A DNA stretch of 64,000 bases from an uncultured Acinetobacter sp. (GCF_947493735.1 NZ_CANLSL010000004.1:62001-126000), one strand, 5' to 3'; numbered from the stretch's first letter, positions 22,651 through 31,129 are shown. Notes: generated by a model not told the origin, from the letters alone. Numbers and translations: made by a program.

Positions 22651-22840
22651 ATTGAAGCTGAGAACTTGATCACAAGGTTTCAAATTGGCTTTTTATACAG
22701 ATTTCTCAATCAATTTCTAAATTAGCTTTTAGCAATGAATATTTGATTCATACCATGCTGATTTAACACTACCTTTGGCGGTGAAATTCACTTTCGCTAT
22801 CCACTGATGCAAACTGTACTGAACTTTTTTAGATTTTACC

Positions 22841-22869
22841 TTGACCAAAACTATCAGCACTAGCAAAAT
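22841..22869 (+). promoter_or_regulatory. possible metZ promoter
   Basis: TTGACC (22841-22846) and CAAAAT (22864-22869) with 17-bp spacing, 44 bp upstream of the metZ start. Confidence 0.4.
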
Positions 22870-22913
22870 GAAGTCAGTTTTTTGTATAGGGCAGTCCTTT
22901 TGACTGTAAACAC

Positions 22914-24113
22914 ATGTCCCAATCATCAGATTCTTTCGAAGAAAATGAATATGCTTTAGCCACTTTGGCGATTCGTACTGGTCACGATCGCACCCATGAA
23001 GGGGAACATAGTGAACCGATTTTCCTAACCTCATCATTTGTCTGTGAAAGTGCAGCTGATGCTGAAGCAAAATTTTCAGGAAAAATCGAGGGCAATACAT
23101 ACTCTCGCTATACCAATCCGACGGTACATACTTTTGAAAAGCGCCTCGCAAAACTCGATGGCGCAGAGCGTGCAATTGCCACCAGTTCAGGCATGGCAGC
23201 AGTGCATGCGATGTGTATGGCGTATCTCAAAGCAGGCGATCATGTGATCTGCTCACGTGCGGTATTCGGTTCGATCATTTCATTGTTTGAAAAGTATGTG
23301 ATGAAGTTCGCTGTGGAAGTGACCTTTGTCGATCTTGACGATCTCGATGCTTGGAAAAATGCGATTCGTCCAAATACACGATTACTGTTTATCGAAACGC
23401 CGTCGAATCCATTAGCGCAAGTTGGTGATATGCAAGCGATTGCCGATATTGCCCATGCGCATGGTGCTTTGTTTGCGGTGGATAATTGTTTCTGTACGCC
23501 AATGTTGCAACAGCCAATCAAATTTGGTGCGGATTTGGTGCTCTATTCAGCGACCAAATATATTGATGGACAAGGACGTGCGCTTGGTGGTGCAGTCGTT
23601 GGTAGTCACAAACTACTTGAAGAGGTGAATGGTGTCATTCGTACACTGGGCAACTCGATGAGTCCGTTTAATGCGTGGATTTTCTTAAAAGGTTTAGAAA
23701 CCTTGAATATCCGTATGAAAGCGCACTGTGAAAATGCACAGAAACTGGCTGAATGGCTTGAGCAACATGACAATGTTGAAAAAGTCTACTACGCAGGATT
23801 GCCAAATCATCCAGGACATGAGCTCGCTAAGAAGCAACAAAAAGGCTTTGGTGGCGTGGTATCATTTGTGGTGAAAAATGGCCGTCAAGGCGCATGGCAT
23901 GTGATAGATCGCACTAAATTCTTATCTATTACAAGTAATTTGGGTGATGTCAAATCAACCATTACCCATCCTGCGACCACTTCACATGGCAGAATGTCAG
24001 ATGAAGCGAAGCAAGCCGCTGGTATTGTTGAAGGTTTGATCCGTGTATCGGTTGGGTTGGAAGATATTGATGATATTATTGATGATCTTAAACGTGGCTT
24101 AGATCAATTATAA
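22914..24113 (+). CDS. metZ: O-succinylhomoserine sulfhydrylase
   Basis: PLP enzyme of the Cys/Met gamma-family that joins sulfide to O-succinylhomoserine to give homocysteine (direct sulfhydrylation). 399 residues. T-S-S-F is followed by Y-S-R-Y-T-N-P-T, the S-S-G-M-A-A phosphate loop, E-T-P-S-N-P, D-N-C-F-C-T-P, and Y-S-A-T-K-Y-I-D-G with Schiff-base Lys215. S-L-G-D-type C-terminal residues read N-L-G-D-V-K-S-T-I-T-H-P-A. The MetZ/MetB/MetC families are close; overall length and the A-I-R-T-G-H start favour MetZ, as in Pseudomonas and Acinetobacter. No clear Shine-Dalgarno is seen before ATG 22914. Confidence 0.9.
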   Translation: MSQSSDSFEENEYALATLAIRTGHDRTHEGEHSEPIFLTSSFVCESAADAEAKFSGKIEGNTYSRYTNPTVHTFEKRLAKLDGAERAIATSSGMAAVHAMCMAYLKAGDHVICSRAVFGSIISLFEKYVMKFAVEVTFVDLDDLDAWKNAIRPNTRLLFIETPSNPLAQVGDMQAIADIAHAHGALFAVDNCFCTPMLQQPIKFGADLVLYSATKYIDGQGRALGGAVVGSHKLLEEVNGVIRTLGNSMSPFNAWIFLKGLETLNIRMKAHCENAQKLAEWLEQHDNVEKVYYAGLPNHPGHELAKKQQKGFGGVVSFVVKNGRQGAWHVIDRTKFLSITSNLGDVKSTITHPATTSHGRMSDEAKQAAGIVEGLIRVSVGLEDIDDIIDDLKRGLDQL

Positions 24114-24119
24114 TCTTCT

Positions 24120-24202
24120 CAGTTTGAACTGTTACAGCGTTAACTTCGCTCGAAGTATTTCATATACATCTTCGCTCAGTTGCCTTGTAACAGACCAAAC
24201 TG
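24120..24202. repeat. 83-bp intergenic palindrome after metZ
   Basis: CAGTTTGAACTGTTACA (24120-24136) and TGTAACAGACCAAACTG (24186-24202) are complementary at 15 of 17 positions. The loop contains short CTTCG/CGAAG pairs. There is no T run on either side, so it is not a classical terminator. Function unknown. Confidence 0.75.
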
Positions 24203-24272
24203 CATTGATTATAAAAGTATGAATTTTTGAAATAGTCGTAATTAAGTTAATTTTGAAAGAAAGGATAACACT

Positions 24273-24602
24273 ATGAATATCAATATGTTGATGCAACAAG
24301 CACAGCGTATGCAAAAGGATATGGAAGGCAACATCAAAAAAGCCAAAGAAGAGCTTGCGCAAACTGAAGTGCACGCCGAAGCAGGTGGTGGCTTGGTCAA
24401 AGTGACCATGACGGCTCGCTTTGTGGTGAAACGTATTGAGATCAATCCTGAGCTTTTACAAGACGAAGCGGATATGATTGAAGACTTGATTGCTGCTGCG
24501 GTGAATGATGCTGTGCGCCAAGCGGAAGAAATTTCTGATGAAAAACTCAAAGGTGCGAATAGCGGTATGGGATTACCACCAGGTTTATCAGGGATGTTCT
24601 AA
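24273..24602 (+). CDS. ybaB: YbaB/EbfC nucleoid-associated protein
   Basis: Small DNA-binding protein, 109 residues, forming a tweezer-like dimer in the family. The [15 protein letters not shown] start, the [11 protein letters not shown] strand and the tail [10 protein letters not shown] are all family signatures. It commonly sits between dnaX and recR. Here recR follows on the same strand, but about 490 bp of repeats separate them and metZ takes the place of dnaX. Confidence 0.94.
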   Translation: MNINMLMQQAQRMQKDMEGNIKKAKEELAQTEVHAEAGGGLVKVTMTARFVVKRIEINPELLQDEADMIEDLIAAAVNDAVRQAEEISDEKLKGANSGMGLPPGLSGMF

Positions 24603-24610
24603 AGGAAACA

Positions 24611-24736
24611 CGAAAAACCACCTGCGTATGCAAATTTCTGCGTTGTTCCTTGCTCGCAATCCTCATGTACCTGAACTACACTGCGGTTGCTGTGCGAGGT
24701 ACGCCTTGAAATTTTAATTACTCGCTAGGTTTTTCG
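24611..24736. repeat. intergenic palindromic repeat, about 126 bp
   Basis: Outer arms CGAAAAACC (24611-24619) and GGTTTTTCG (24728-24736) are perfect complements. Inner arms AAATTTC (24632-24638) and GAAATTT (24708-24714) also pair. The GC-richer centre (24639-24705) is asymmetric. It carries no reading frame of note. The layout is that of a REP/BIME-like dispersed element. Confidence 0.7.
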
Positions 24737-24793
24737 AATCCCCAAAATTTAATGTTCCAAATTAAATTAGAGCATTTCATCCAATCAAAATTA

Positions 24794-25059
24794 GGGTCTG
24801 TTGACATTTCACAGATGCTTGCGACAACGGATGTTTTTTAGGCGATACTAGGAATGAATGAAGAAATTTAGTCATTCTAAATGATTCATTCATAACAACG
24901 TAGCGTCAAAAAACATCCTTGTCCCGAAGGGTTATGGCTAAAATTGCCATAAACTTCGTTATGAAACTTGACAAGGGAGTGACCATTCTCTGCGTTTCAT
25001 GCCTCGTTTATGTGATTTTAGCCTATAACGCAATGCATGGTTGAAATGTCAACAGACCC
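24794..25059. mobile_element. MITE-like inverted-repeat element, copy 1
   Basis: 266 bp bounded by 18-bp perfect terminal inverted repeats GGGTCTGTTGACATTTCA and flanked by TA on both sides (24792-24793 and 25060-25061). Inside, GGATGTTTTTT (24829-24839) pairs with AAAAAACATCC (24908-24918), and a second imperfect hairpin lies in the right half around TGAAAC and GTTTCA. There is no transposase frame. A second copy is at 35908-36188. A TA duplication would fit mobilisation by an IS630/mariner-type transposase; that link is inferred. Confidence 0.8.
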
Positions 25060-25089
25060 TAATCATTTATTTTGTTGTGTCATTGAATT

Positions 25090-25692
25090 ATGTATAGCGA
25101 TCGCTTTAGTTTCCTTGTGCAAAAGTTGCGTTTATTGCCCAGTGTTGGCTCCAAGTCAGCACAGCGTATGGCATTGCATTTATTGATGCGACAACGTGTC
25201 GGCGCATTGGAACTCGCTCAAGCGATCACCGATGCAGTAGAACATATTCATGAGTGTTCAGTCTGTCATTCATTGACCGAACTTGACGTTTGTGAGATCT
25301 GCTTGGATACCGAGCGAGATCAGCAAGTACTGTGTGTGGTGGAATCGCCTGCAGATGTCTTTGCGATTGAGCATAGTGGTAGTTTCAAAGGGCGTTATCA
25401 TGTGTTACATGGGCATTTGTCACCACTAGATGGGATTGGTCCTGAAGAAGTGGGGATTCCGCATTTACTGCAACGCTTGAGTGATGGACAAATTCAAGAG
25501 ATTATTCTTGCCACCAATGCCACAGTAGAAGGTCAAGCCACAGCGCACTATTTGGTTGAAGCTTGTCGCCAACTGCCAGTTCGTATTAGTCGGATTGCAC
25601 AAGGTGTACCGCAAGGTGGTGAGCTTGAATATGTCGATAGTCATACCTTGCATCAGGCGTTGACGCATCGTTTGATGCTCAATCAGGATTAA
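25090..25692 (+). CDS. recR: recombination protein RecR
   Basis: RecFOR-pathway protein that helps load RecA at gaps. 200 residues. An N-terminal helix-hairpin-helix (L-P-S-V-G-S-K-S-A-Q-R-M-A) is followed by a four-Cys zinc finger (C-S-V-C and C-E-I-C, about 57-72). A TOPRIM domain comes next, with V-V-E-S-P-A-D and the R-Y-H-V-L-H-G-H-L-S-P-L-D-G-I-G-P-E signature. The C-terminal Walker-like A-x-G-x-P-x-G-G-E-L-E segment is present. ATG 25090 lacks an evident ribosome site and lies just 29 bp from the inverted-repeat element, which may therefore supply or interrupt the upstream signals. Confidence 0.95.
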   Translation: MYSDRFSFLVQKLRLLPSVGSKSAQRMALHLLMRQRVGALELAQAITDAVEHIHECSVCHSLTELDVCEICLDTERDQQVLCVVESPADVFAIEHSGSFKGRYHVLHGHLSPLDGIGPEEVGIPHLLQRLSDGQIQEIILATNATVEGQATAHYLVEACRQLPVRISRIAQGVPQGGELEYVDSHTLHQALTHRLMLNQD

Positions 25693-25783
25693 GTTGCTGT
25701 AGCGAAGTCTGTGTTCAGGTTCAGGCTTAGATTTACTTTTATAATTTGTATTATCAATACTGTGTTATTGATTAAGGAATTGT

Positions 25784-26917
25784 ATGCACTACCAATGGAT
25801 TGCATCGCAAGCAGAATTGCCTGCAATCAGTGAAAAATTAAAACAAAGTGCAAGTCATGCGCTCGATACCGAGTTTATCAAGGTCGATACGCTGTACCCA
25901 AAATTAGGTGTATTGCAGATCAATGTTGATGAGCAAGTGTATTTGGTTGACGGCAATCTGGATCTATCAATACTTTGGCAAGCAATTTTTGAGGCGAAGC
26001 AAAATATTTTCCATGCTTGCGGAGAAGATGTTGACCTGATTTATCACTATGCACAGCAAAAACCACTGACCAATATTTTTGATACCCAAGTCGCTATGGC
26101 GTATCTCGGCTATGGCATGCAGATTGGTTATCAGCCTGCTGTGGAAACCATCCTAAATATTCAAATGGAAAAAGATCAAACGCGTTCAGATTGGTTGGCA
26201 CGTCCACTGACCCAAGAGCAAGCGCAGTATGCCGCCAATGATGTGTTGTATTTACAGCAACTTGCTGATCGTTTAATTGATGATTTAAAAGATAAAAATT
26301 TATATAACTATGTGCTAGAGGATTGCCAAAGCTATTGCCAATCTTTAGCGCAGAATTATTCTCCCGAAGATGCTTATTTGGATATGGCGAACTTTCGACA
26401 TAGTTCCAAACAACTGATGCAACTCAAACAGCTGATGACATGGCGAGAAGAACTTGCACTTCGAGAGAATAAGCCACGCAGTTATATCTTGAAAAATGGC
26501 ACGATCCAAAAAATCTTAGAGCGTCATCCAAAGACACTTCACCAGTTGGCGAGTCAGTATGAGATTCGTTCGAGTGTTTTGCGTGAACACGGCAAACATA
26601 TTTTAAGCTTAATCAATGACTTACCAGACCAATCAACATGGCTAAAACGGCTACCTAGACCTTGCCGTTATCAGCTCAAAGAAACCAGTGTGGCGATTGA
26701 ACAGTTATTACAAAATGTCAGCAATGAGTTATCTGTACCAATGGATATTTTGATGCGCAAAAAATGGATGACACAACTGCAAATTTTTGCGACGCAAGAT
26801 CAGTCAAATTTAGATCAACTCAATCCTTATTTATTAGGCTGGCGCTTGGAATGTGTGACCAAGCCAATTCTTGCCTTAATTGCTCAGGATATGGAAGCAC
26901 AGCCACAGTCTGTTTAG
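25784..26917 (+). CDS. rnd: ribonuclease D
   Basis: 3'-5' exoribonuclease for tRNA 3'-end maturation. 377 residues. DEDD motifs: Exo I L-D-T-E-F with Asp28 and Glu30, Exo II H-A-C-G-E-D-V-D-L, Exo III Y-A-A-N-D-V-L-Y-L. A C-terminal HRDC domain (about 210-290) begins around W-R-E-E-L-A-L-R-E-N-K-P-R. AAGGA lies before ATG 25784. ycgL follows 304 bp downstream, as is common in related bacteria. Confidence 0.94.
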   Translation: MHYQWIASQAELPAISEKLKQSASHALDTEFIKVDTLYPKLGVLQINVDEQVYLVDGNLDLSILWQAIFEAKQNIFHACGEDVDLIYHYAQQKPLTNIFDTQVAMAYLGYGMQIGYQPAVETILNIQMEKDQTRSDWLARPLTQEQAQYAANDVLYLQQLADRLIDDLKDKNLYNYVLEDCQSYCQSLAQNYSPEDAYLDMANFRHSSKQLMQLKQLMTWREELALRENKPRSYILKNGTIQKILERHPKTLHQLASQYEIRSSVLREHGKHILSLINDLPDQSTWLKRLPRPCRYQLKETSVAIEQLLQNVSNELSVPMDILMRKKWMTQLQIFATQDQSNLDQLNPYLLGWRLECVTKPILALIAQDMEAQPQSV

Positions 26918-27221
26918 CATAAAGTTTTACGATCATTGAAATTGACGCAGTGTTTATTTTCAAACTATGTATATTTTCAAACTAGGTGAACTTTGAAACC
27001 GTAACTTTGCAGTCACCATTTGCAATACTTCGTAAGACATTTCGGTGTATGCTGAATTTAACTAGGGATAAGTTGTGCTGTGAATCATTTATTCTGCGTG
27101 GCGTAAGCTAAGAAGTTTAGGTTCAAATTTAGACTTAAAAAATGCTTCAAGTTATAATTCGCCATAGTTTTGGTTTTTTCAAACTCAATTTTCCCTCAAA
27201 TAACATAAATGAGTAACGCAG
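26918..27221. other. intergenic region rnd-ycgL
   Basis: 304 bp without a gene. It contains a short direct repeat, ATTTTCAAACTA twice (around 26955-26985), the second partly palindromic with the nearby TTTGAAA. No terminator with a T run was found. Weak promoter-like AT stretches occur near 27165-27200. Confidence 0.5.
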
Positions 27222-27548
27222 ATGATTTGTGATATTTATCGATCAAGCAAACGTGATGAGATGTATCTCTACGTAGCACGTTCAAATGTGCAGGGTGAAA
27301 GTCAAGCAGATGCCGATAGCGATCATGCTACGGATCCTTTTGCTAAAGTCCCTGAAAGCATGCAAAAAGCGTTTGGTCGAGCAACATTTGTCATGCAACT
27401 TGAGCTCACTCAAGAGCGTAAGTTGGCACGCGTTTCTACAATGCGTGTACTCGATGCACTACAGACTCAGGGCTATTTTGTGCAGATGCCACCAGATGGT
27501 TTGATCAACCCGAATGCTGTTGCGCCTGAAGGTTTGCGAGGAGCATAA
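27222..27548 (+). CDS. ycgL: YcgL-domain protein
   Basis: 108 residues. The start [18 protein letters not shown] and the P-E-S-M-Q-K-A-F-G segment followed by [17 protein letters not shown] are the YcgL family signature. The biochemical role is not known. A loop of about 15 residues (Q-A-D-A-D-S-D) interrupts the middle. The next gene starts 2 nt after its stop, which suggests translational coupling. Confidence 0.9.
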   Translation: MICDIYRSSKRDEMYLYVARSNVQGESQADADSDHATDPFAKVPESMQKAFGRATFVMQLELTQERKLARVSTMRVLDALQTQGYFVQMPPDGLINPNAVAPEGLRGA

Positions 27549-27550
27549 AT

Positions 27551-27949
27551 ATGAATCAGATCTTAGCTGGATTGCAGTCTTGGTGGTATGGCTTTCTGAG
27601 TTTGTTTGATGCGATTCCAGAAGACAGCATCGCCATTACCGTCTATGTTGGCGGGACAATCGTTGCGCTGTGCTGTTGGTATAGCGTAGCAAAGCGATTA
27701 CCGAGTCCATTAGGTGCTTTGACGTGGATTATTCTTTTTGCGTGCTTGGTGACACCGACTGTATCAGAAGGTGAAAATGCAGGACTTGCACCTGCGTTGA
27801 TCGGCATGATTTTTGGGATTTTAACCAAAGAGCAAAATCTGATTTGGTCAAATCTGTCGGCAATTTTATTTGTGGCAGCAGTATGCTTTTTGGTGATGTT
27901 CTTTTGGTCGCGTTATCAAAATCAACGCAAAAAACTGCATCAAAACTAA
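27551..27949 (+). CDS. four-TM membrane protein, unknown
   Basis: 132 residues with hydrophobic segments at about 28-46, 53-70, 77-92 and 97-118 and a basic tail (R-Y-Q-N-Q-R-K-K). The charge pattern puts the C-terminus in the cytoplasm. It starts 2 nt after ycgL and is served by GGAG at the end of that gene. No family recognised. Confidence 0.75.
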   Translation: MNQILAGLQSWWYGFLSLFDAIPEDSIAITVYVGGTIVALCCWYSVAKRLPSPLGALTWIILFACLVTPTVSEGENAGLAPALIGMIFGILTKEQNLIWSNLSAILFVAAVCFLVMFFWSRYQNQRKKLHQN

Positions 27950-27950
27950 G

Positions 27951-28040
27951 CTTCCAAGTTAAACAGCAAAGTTAAACTTCCAAGTTAAACATCAAAGCTC
28001 AGCTTTAAGTTAACGCCAAAGTCAGCTTCAAAGTTAAAGT
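27951..28040. repeat. degenerate tandem repeat, unit about 26 bp
   Basis: Two 26-bp units beginning CTTCCAAGTTAAACA at 27951 and 27977, then two shortened, diverged units (CTTTAAGTTAACG..., CTTCAAAGTTAAAG). The repeat lies in the 198-bp gap upstream of the MoxR gene. Confidence 0.7.
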
Positions 28041-28147
28041 TTAAATTAATAACGCTAAAATCGTTGCAAAGTCGAAAATCAGTCAATGTATTTTCGCAAA
28101 ACTTTTGCTTTATTAGCATTTATATATCGGATTGAACAGGACATTTC

Positions 28148-28993
28148 ATGCAAACTCAAAAATTTGAAGGCACTTCACAGTATATCGCTACAGAAAGTTT
28201 AAAGTTGGCTGTCAACGCAGCACGTACTTTGCAAAAACCTTTGTTGGTGAAAGGCGAGCCGGGTACAGGGAAAACCTTGTTAGCTGAGCAAGTGGCGGAC
28301 AGTTTGGGCATGAAGTTGATCACTTGGCACATCAAATCGACGACCAAAGCACAGCAAGGCTTATACGAATATGATGCGGTATCACGTCTGCGTGATAGTC
28401 AGCTTGGCGATGATCGTGTTTATGATATTAAAAACTACATCAAACCTGGGAAATTGTGGGAAGCCTTCACCTGCGAAGAACGCTGTGTGCTGTTGATTGA
28501 TGAGATTGATAAGGCTGATATTGAATTCCCAAATGACTTATTGCATGAACTCGATCGTATGGCGTTTTACGTCTATGAAACAGGTGAAACTATCAGTGCA
28601 AGCCAACGTCCAATCGTGATTATTACCTCGAATAATGAAAAAGAATTGCCAGATGCGTTCTTGCGTCGTTGTTTCTTCCATTACATCGAATTCCCTGATG
28701 AAGCGACGATGCGTCAAATCATTGATGTACATTTTGAAAATATTAACAACACGCTCGTGTCAGAAGCACTCCAAGTCTTTTTTAAACTGCGTGATGTGCC
28801 AGGCTTGAAAAAACCACCTTCAACCAGTGAGTTGATTGATTGGTTACGTCTGTTGATGGCAGATGATGTACCTGAAGATGTACTGCGCAATCGTGATAAA
28901 AGCTCAGCGATTCCGCCGATGTATGGTGCATTGCTCAAAAATGAACAAGATGTGCAGTTGCTTGAGCGTTTAGCCTTTATGTCACGTCGCTAA
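28148..28993 (+). CDS. MoxR-family AAA+ ATPase
   Basis: 281 residues. Walker A is G-E-P-G-T-G-K-T at 36-43; Walker B is V-L-L-I-D-E-I-D with Asp118 and Glu119; sensor I is I-V-I-I-T-S-N-N-E-K; the arginine finger region is P-D-A-F-L-R-R-C. MoxR proteins act as chaperone-type ATPases with a von Willebrand A partner, and the partner is the next gene, 23 bp downstream. This subtype (short, with the CoxE-like partner) has no assigned client in this genome. AGGA precedes ATG 28148. Confidence 0.92.
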   Translation: MQTQKFEGTSQYIATESLKLAVNAARTLQKPLLVKGEPGTGKTLLAEQVADSLGMKLITWHIKSTTKAQQGLYEYDAVSRLRDSQLGDDRVYDIKNYIKPGKLWEAFTCEERCVLLIDEIDKADIEFPNDLLHELDRMAFYVYETGETISASQRPIVIITSNNEKELPDAFLRRCFFHYIEFPDEATMRQIIDVHFENINNTLVSEALQVFFKLRDVPGLKKPPSTSELIDWLRLLMADDVPEDVLRNRDKSSAIPPMYGALLKNEQDVQLLERLAFMSRR

Positions 28994-29016
28994 GCGAAGC
29001 AGACGAGGGCAGAAGA

Positions 29017-30204
29017 ATGTTTATTCGCTTATTTTACAAACTGCGCAAATATGGCGTGCCTGTTAGCACACGTGAGCTGATTGATCTCAATCAAGCTGTT
29101 GCGAATGGCGTGGTCTTTGCCGATCAAGAGCAATTTTATCAATTGGCTCGTACTGTCATGGTCAAAGACGAGCGTTATTTTGATAAGTTTGACCGTGCGA
29201 TTAAAGATTATTTTGAAGGCATTGAAAGTTTTGATATTGATGATTTGCTCAATCAAGTCAAACATTTGCCTAAAGATTGGTTTGATCTTGAACTTTTAGA
29301 GAAGCATCTAACGCCTGAACAACGAGAAGAATTGCTTAAAGCAGGCTCACTCGAAGAGTTGATGAAAATGTTGGAAGAACGCTTGCGTGAACAACATAAA
29401 AAACATCAAGGTGGCAATCGTATGATCGGCACAGGTGGTACGTCACCATTTGGTGCCTTTGGTGATCATCCCGAAGGCGTGCGGATCGGTGGACCGGGCC
29501 GTAAAAAGTCTGCAGTCAAAGTTTGGGAACAACGTAAATATCAAAATCTAGATGACGATCAAATACTTGGTACACGTCAGATGCAAATGGCGTTACGTCG
29601 TCTGCGCAAGTTCGCCCGTCAAGGTGCTGAGGAAGAGCTGGATATTGATTCCACCATTCAAAAGACCGCACAAAAAGGTATTTTGGATGTACAAATGGTG
29701 CCTGAACGCCGTAACCGTATCAAAGTATTAATGCTATTTGATATTGGCGGTTCGATGGATGCGTATATCGCCCAGTGTGAAAAGCTATTTAGTGCAGCCA
29801 AGACTGAATTTAAAACTTTAGAATATTTTTATTTTCATAATTGTCTGTATGACTATGTTTGGAAAGACAATAACCGCCGTCAAAGTAGCCGTATGGAAAC
29901 TTTTGATTTGTTTAATACCTATGGCAAAGACTATCGTGTGATCGTGGTCGGTGATGCAAGTATGGCACCGTATGAGCTATTTTCTGAAGGTGGTTCGGTA
30001 GAATACATGAATGCGGAAACAGGTGTGGTATGGCTACAACGTCTGCGCAAACATTTTGAAAAAACAGCGTGGCTCAATCCTGAAGAGCAAAATTATTGGC
30101 AATATACCCAGACCATTCAAGGCATTAAACAAGTCTTTGAAGATCATATGTATCCAATGACGCTGAAAGGTCTTGAGGATATGACGAAATATTTGTCACG
30201 TTAA
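29017..30204 (+). CDS. VWA-domain protein (CoxE-like), MoxR partner
   Basis: 395 residues. The N-terminal helical part (about 1-130) has F-Y-K-L-R-K-Y-G-V-P-V-S-T-R-E-L as in CoxE-like proteins. A Gly-rich loop follows (about 125-165). The C-terminal VWA domain begins near 235 and its metal site is D-I-G-G-S (Asp242, Gly244, Ser246). It forms a two-gene unit with the MoxR ATPase. The pair probably assembles or activates a metal- or cofactor-containing target that is not encoded nearby. Confidence 0.9.
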   Translation: MFIRLFYKLRKYGVPVSTRELIDLNQAVANGVVFADQEQFYQLARTVMVKDERYFDKFDRAIKDYFEGIESFDIDDLLNQVKHLPKDWFDLELLEKHLTPEQREELLKAGSLEELMKMLEERLREQHKKHQGGNRMIGTGGTSPFGAFGDHPEGVRIGGPGRKKSAVKVWEQRKYQNLDDDQILGTRQMQMALRRLRKFARQGAEEELDIDSTIQKTAQKGILDVQMVPERRNRIKVLMLFDIGGSMDAYIAQCEKLFSAAKTEFKTLEYFYFHNCLYDYVWKDNNRRQSSRMETFDLFNTYGKDYRVIVVGDASMAPYELFSEGGSVEYMNAETGVVWLQRLRKHFEKTAWLNPEEQNYWQYTQTIQGIKQVFEDHMYPMTLKGLEDMTKYLSR

Positions 30205-30271
30205 AAGATGACTTTCCACCGCAGATAAATTCGTTAAACAGATGGTTTTTCGAAGTTCACAGACAAAATAA

Positions 30272-30303
30272 AGGTCAGTCAAGATGCGAGGCTTAACTGA
30301 CCT
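30272..30303. repeat. 8-bp stem hairpin after the VWA gene
   Basis: AGGTCAGT (30272-30279) and ACTGACCT (30296-30303) around a 16-nt loop. There is no T tail. It may mark the VWA transcript end. Confidence 0.45.
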
Positions 30304-30330
30304 GAGTCTTCGATTTGGGACGTGCATAAG

Positions 30331-30458
30331 ATGCCATTATTACCACGTCGCAAACTTGAGAAAATGATCATCATTGTGAATATCGAATCCATTGATCTAA
30401 ATGGCTAACTGCGGATGCCGTGCAAATTAGACTTTAGAATAGATCAGAGAGAATATGA
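30331..30458 (+). pseudogene. CsrA/RsmA-like gene fragment, interrupted
   Basis: ATG 30331 opens 25 codons read M-P-L-L-P-R-R-K-L-E-K-M-I-I-I-V-N-I-E, then S-I-D-L-N-G and a stop (30406-30408). This lines up with the start of CsrA (M-L-I-L-T-R-R-x-G-E-x-I-x-I-x-x-x-I-x-I-x-V-L). In another frame, codons 30411-30434 read A-D-A-V-Q-I-R-L, which matches the G-x-x-V-R-I-G strand that should come next, before a stop. The reading is of a csrA paralogue broken by a frameshift and stops. The match is short, so this is tentative. Confidence 0.4.
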
Positions 30459-30626
30459 TCAATGTTATTCTATAAACGCTATAGTGATGGGATTGGTTGA
30501 CAAGATATTTAGAAAAATTTGAATATTTTTGCCATTTTTTTAAGTTAAAATTTAAAATCCAATCTATTCATCAGCTTATACAAATTGCCTTGAATCAATA
30601 TTTCTCAATCATTCTGTGAAAATCTT
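30459..30626. other. remaining intergenic region before the membrane protein gene
   Basis: AT-rich, with no gene, terminator or clear promoter pair. Together with the hairpin and the CsrA-like fragment it makes up the 422-bp gap between the VWA gene and the next gene. Confidence 0.5.
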
Positions 30627-31064
30627 ATGAAACAATCGTTGCCTTTTATCATCTATTTTCTGTGTTGGTTGATTGCACTGACTTTTGCGCTTGGTGCATT
30701 GGGTATGCTACTTCCTCAAGTATTTAGTGTGTTAGTGCTTTTACCGTACATGATCAGTTTTTATTTGATGGCGAGGCATTTCGTCAAAAAGATGAAAACG
30801 ATTCCTGATATGACAACACGATGGCACCTCAGTATAGGCTGTGCAACTGCATTTTGGTTTTATAGCATCATTGCAGGGATTGTCGGTATTTTTATGGTAC
30901 AAGGTCGAATAGATTTTGCACCGATCACTAATGCCCTGAGCAGTGGAGCATTTGTATTGATCTTTTTATCGATCTTTTTAATGGTGAATGCGTTTTTGGT
31001 GTTGCTTGGTTTTTGGTTCTTGGGTAAACCAACACAGATGATGTTGAAGAAATATCAGAAATAA
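30627..31064 (+). CDS. small four-TM membrane protein
   Basis: 145 residues, very hydrophobic, with likely membrane segments at about 6-27, 29-48, 69-93 and 108-135, and a basic C-terminus (K-K-Y-Q-K). Size and layout recall the ABZJ_00895 family of short Acinetobacter membrane proteins, but the match is by memory of shape only. Function unknown. It is convergent with the DUF937-OmpA gene and shares its terminator. Confidence 0.72.
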   Translation: MKQSLPFIIYFLCWLIALTFALGALGMLLPQVFSVLVLLPYMISFYLMARHFVKKMKTIPDMTTRWHLSIGCATAFWFYSIIAGIVGIFMVQGRIDFAPITNALSSGAFVLIFLSIFLMVNAFLVLLGFWFLGKPTQMMLKKYQK

Positions 31065-31087
31065 ATAACTCTTTAGGGTTAATCACA

Positions 31088-31113
31088 AAAAATCACGCCG
31101 AAGCGTGATTTTT
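31088..31113. terminator. bidirectional terminator
   Basis: AAAAATCACGC (31088-31098) and GCGTGATTTTT (31103-31113) pair perfectly around a CGAA tetraloop. It lies between the convergent membrane-protein and OmpA-domain genes. Confidence 0.93.
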
Positions 31114-31129
31114 ATTACATATGTTCGAA

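Noticed and set aside
22729..23175. Long frame opposite the metZ start
   Set aside because: It overlaps the metZ coding region antisense and has no ribosome site or family pattern.
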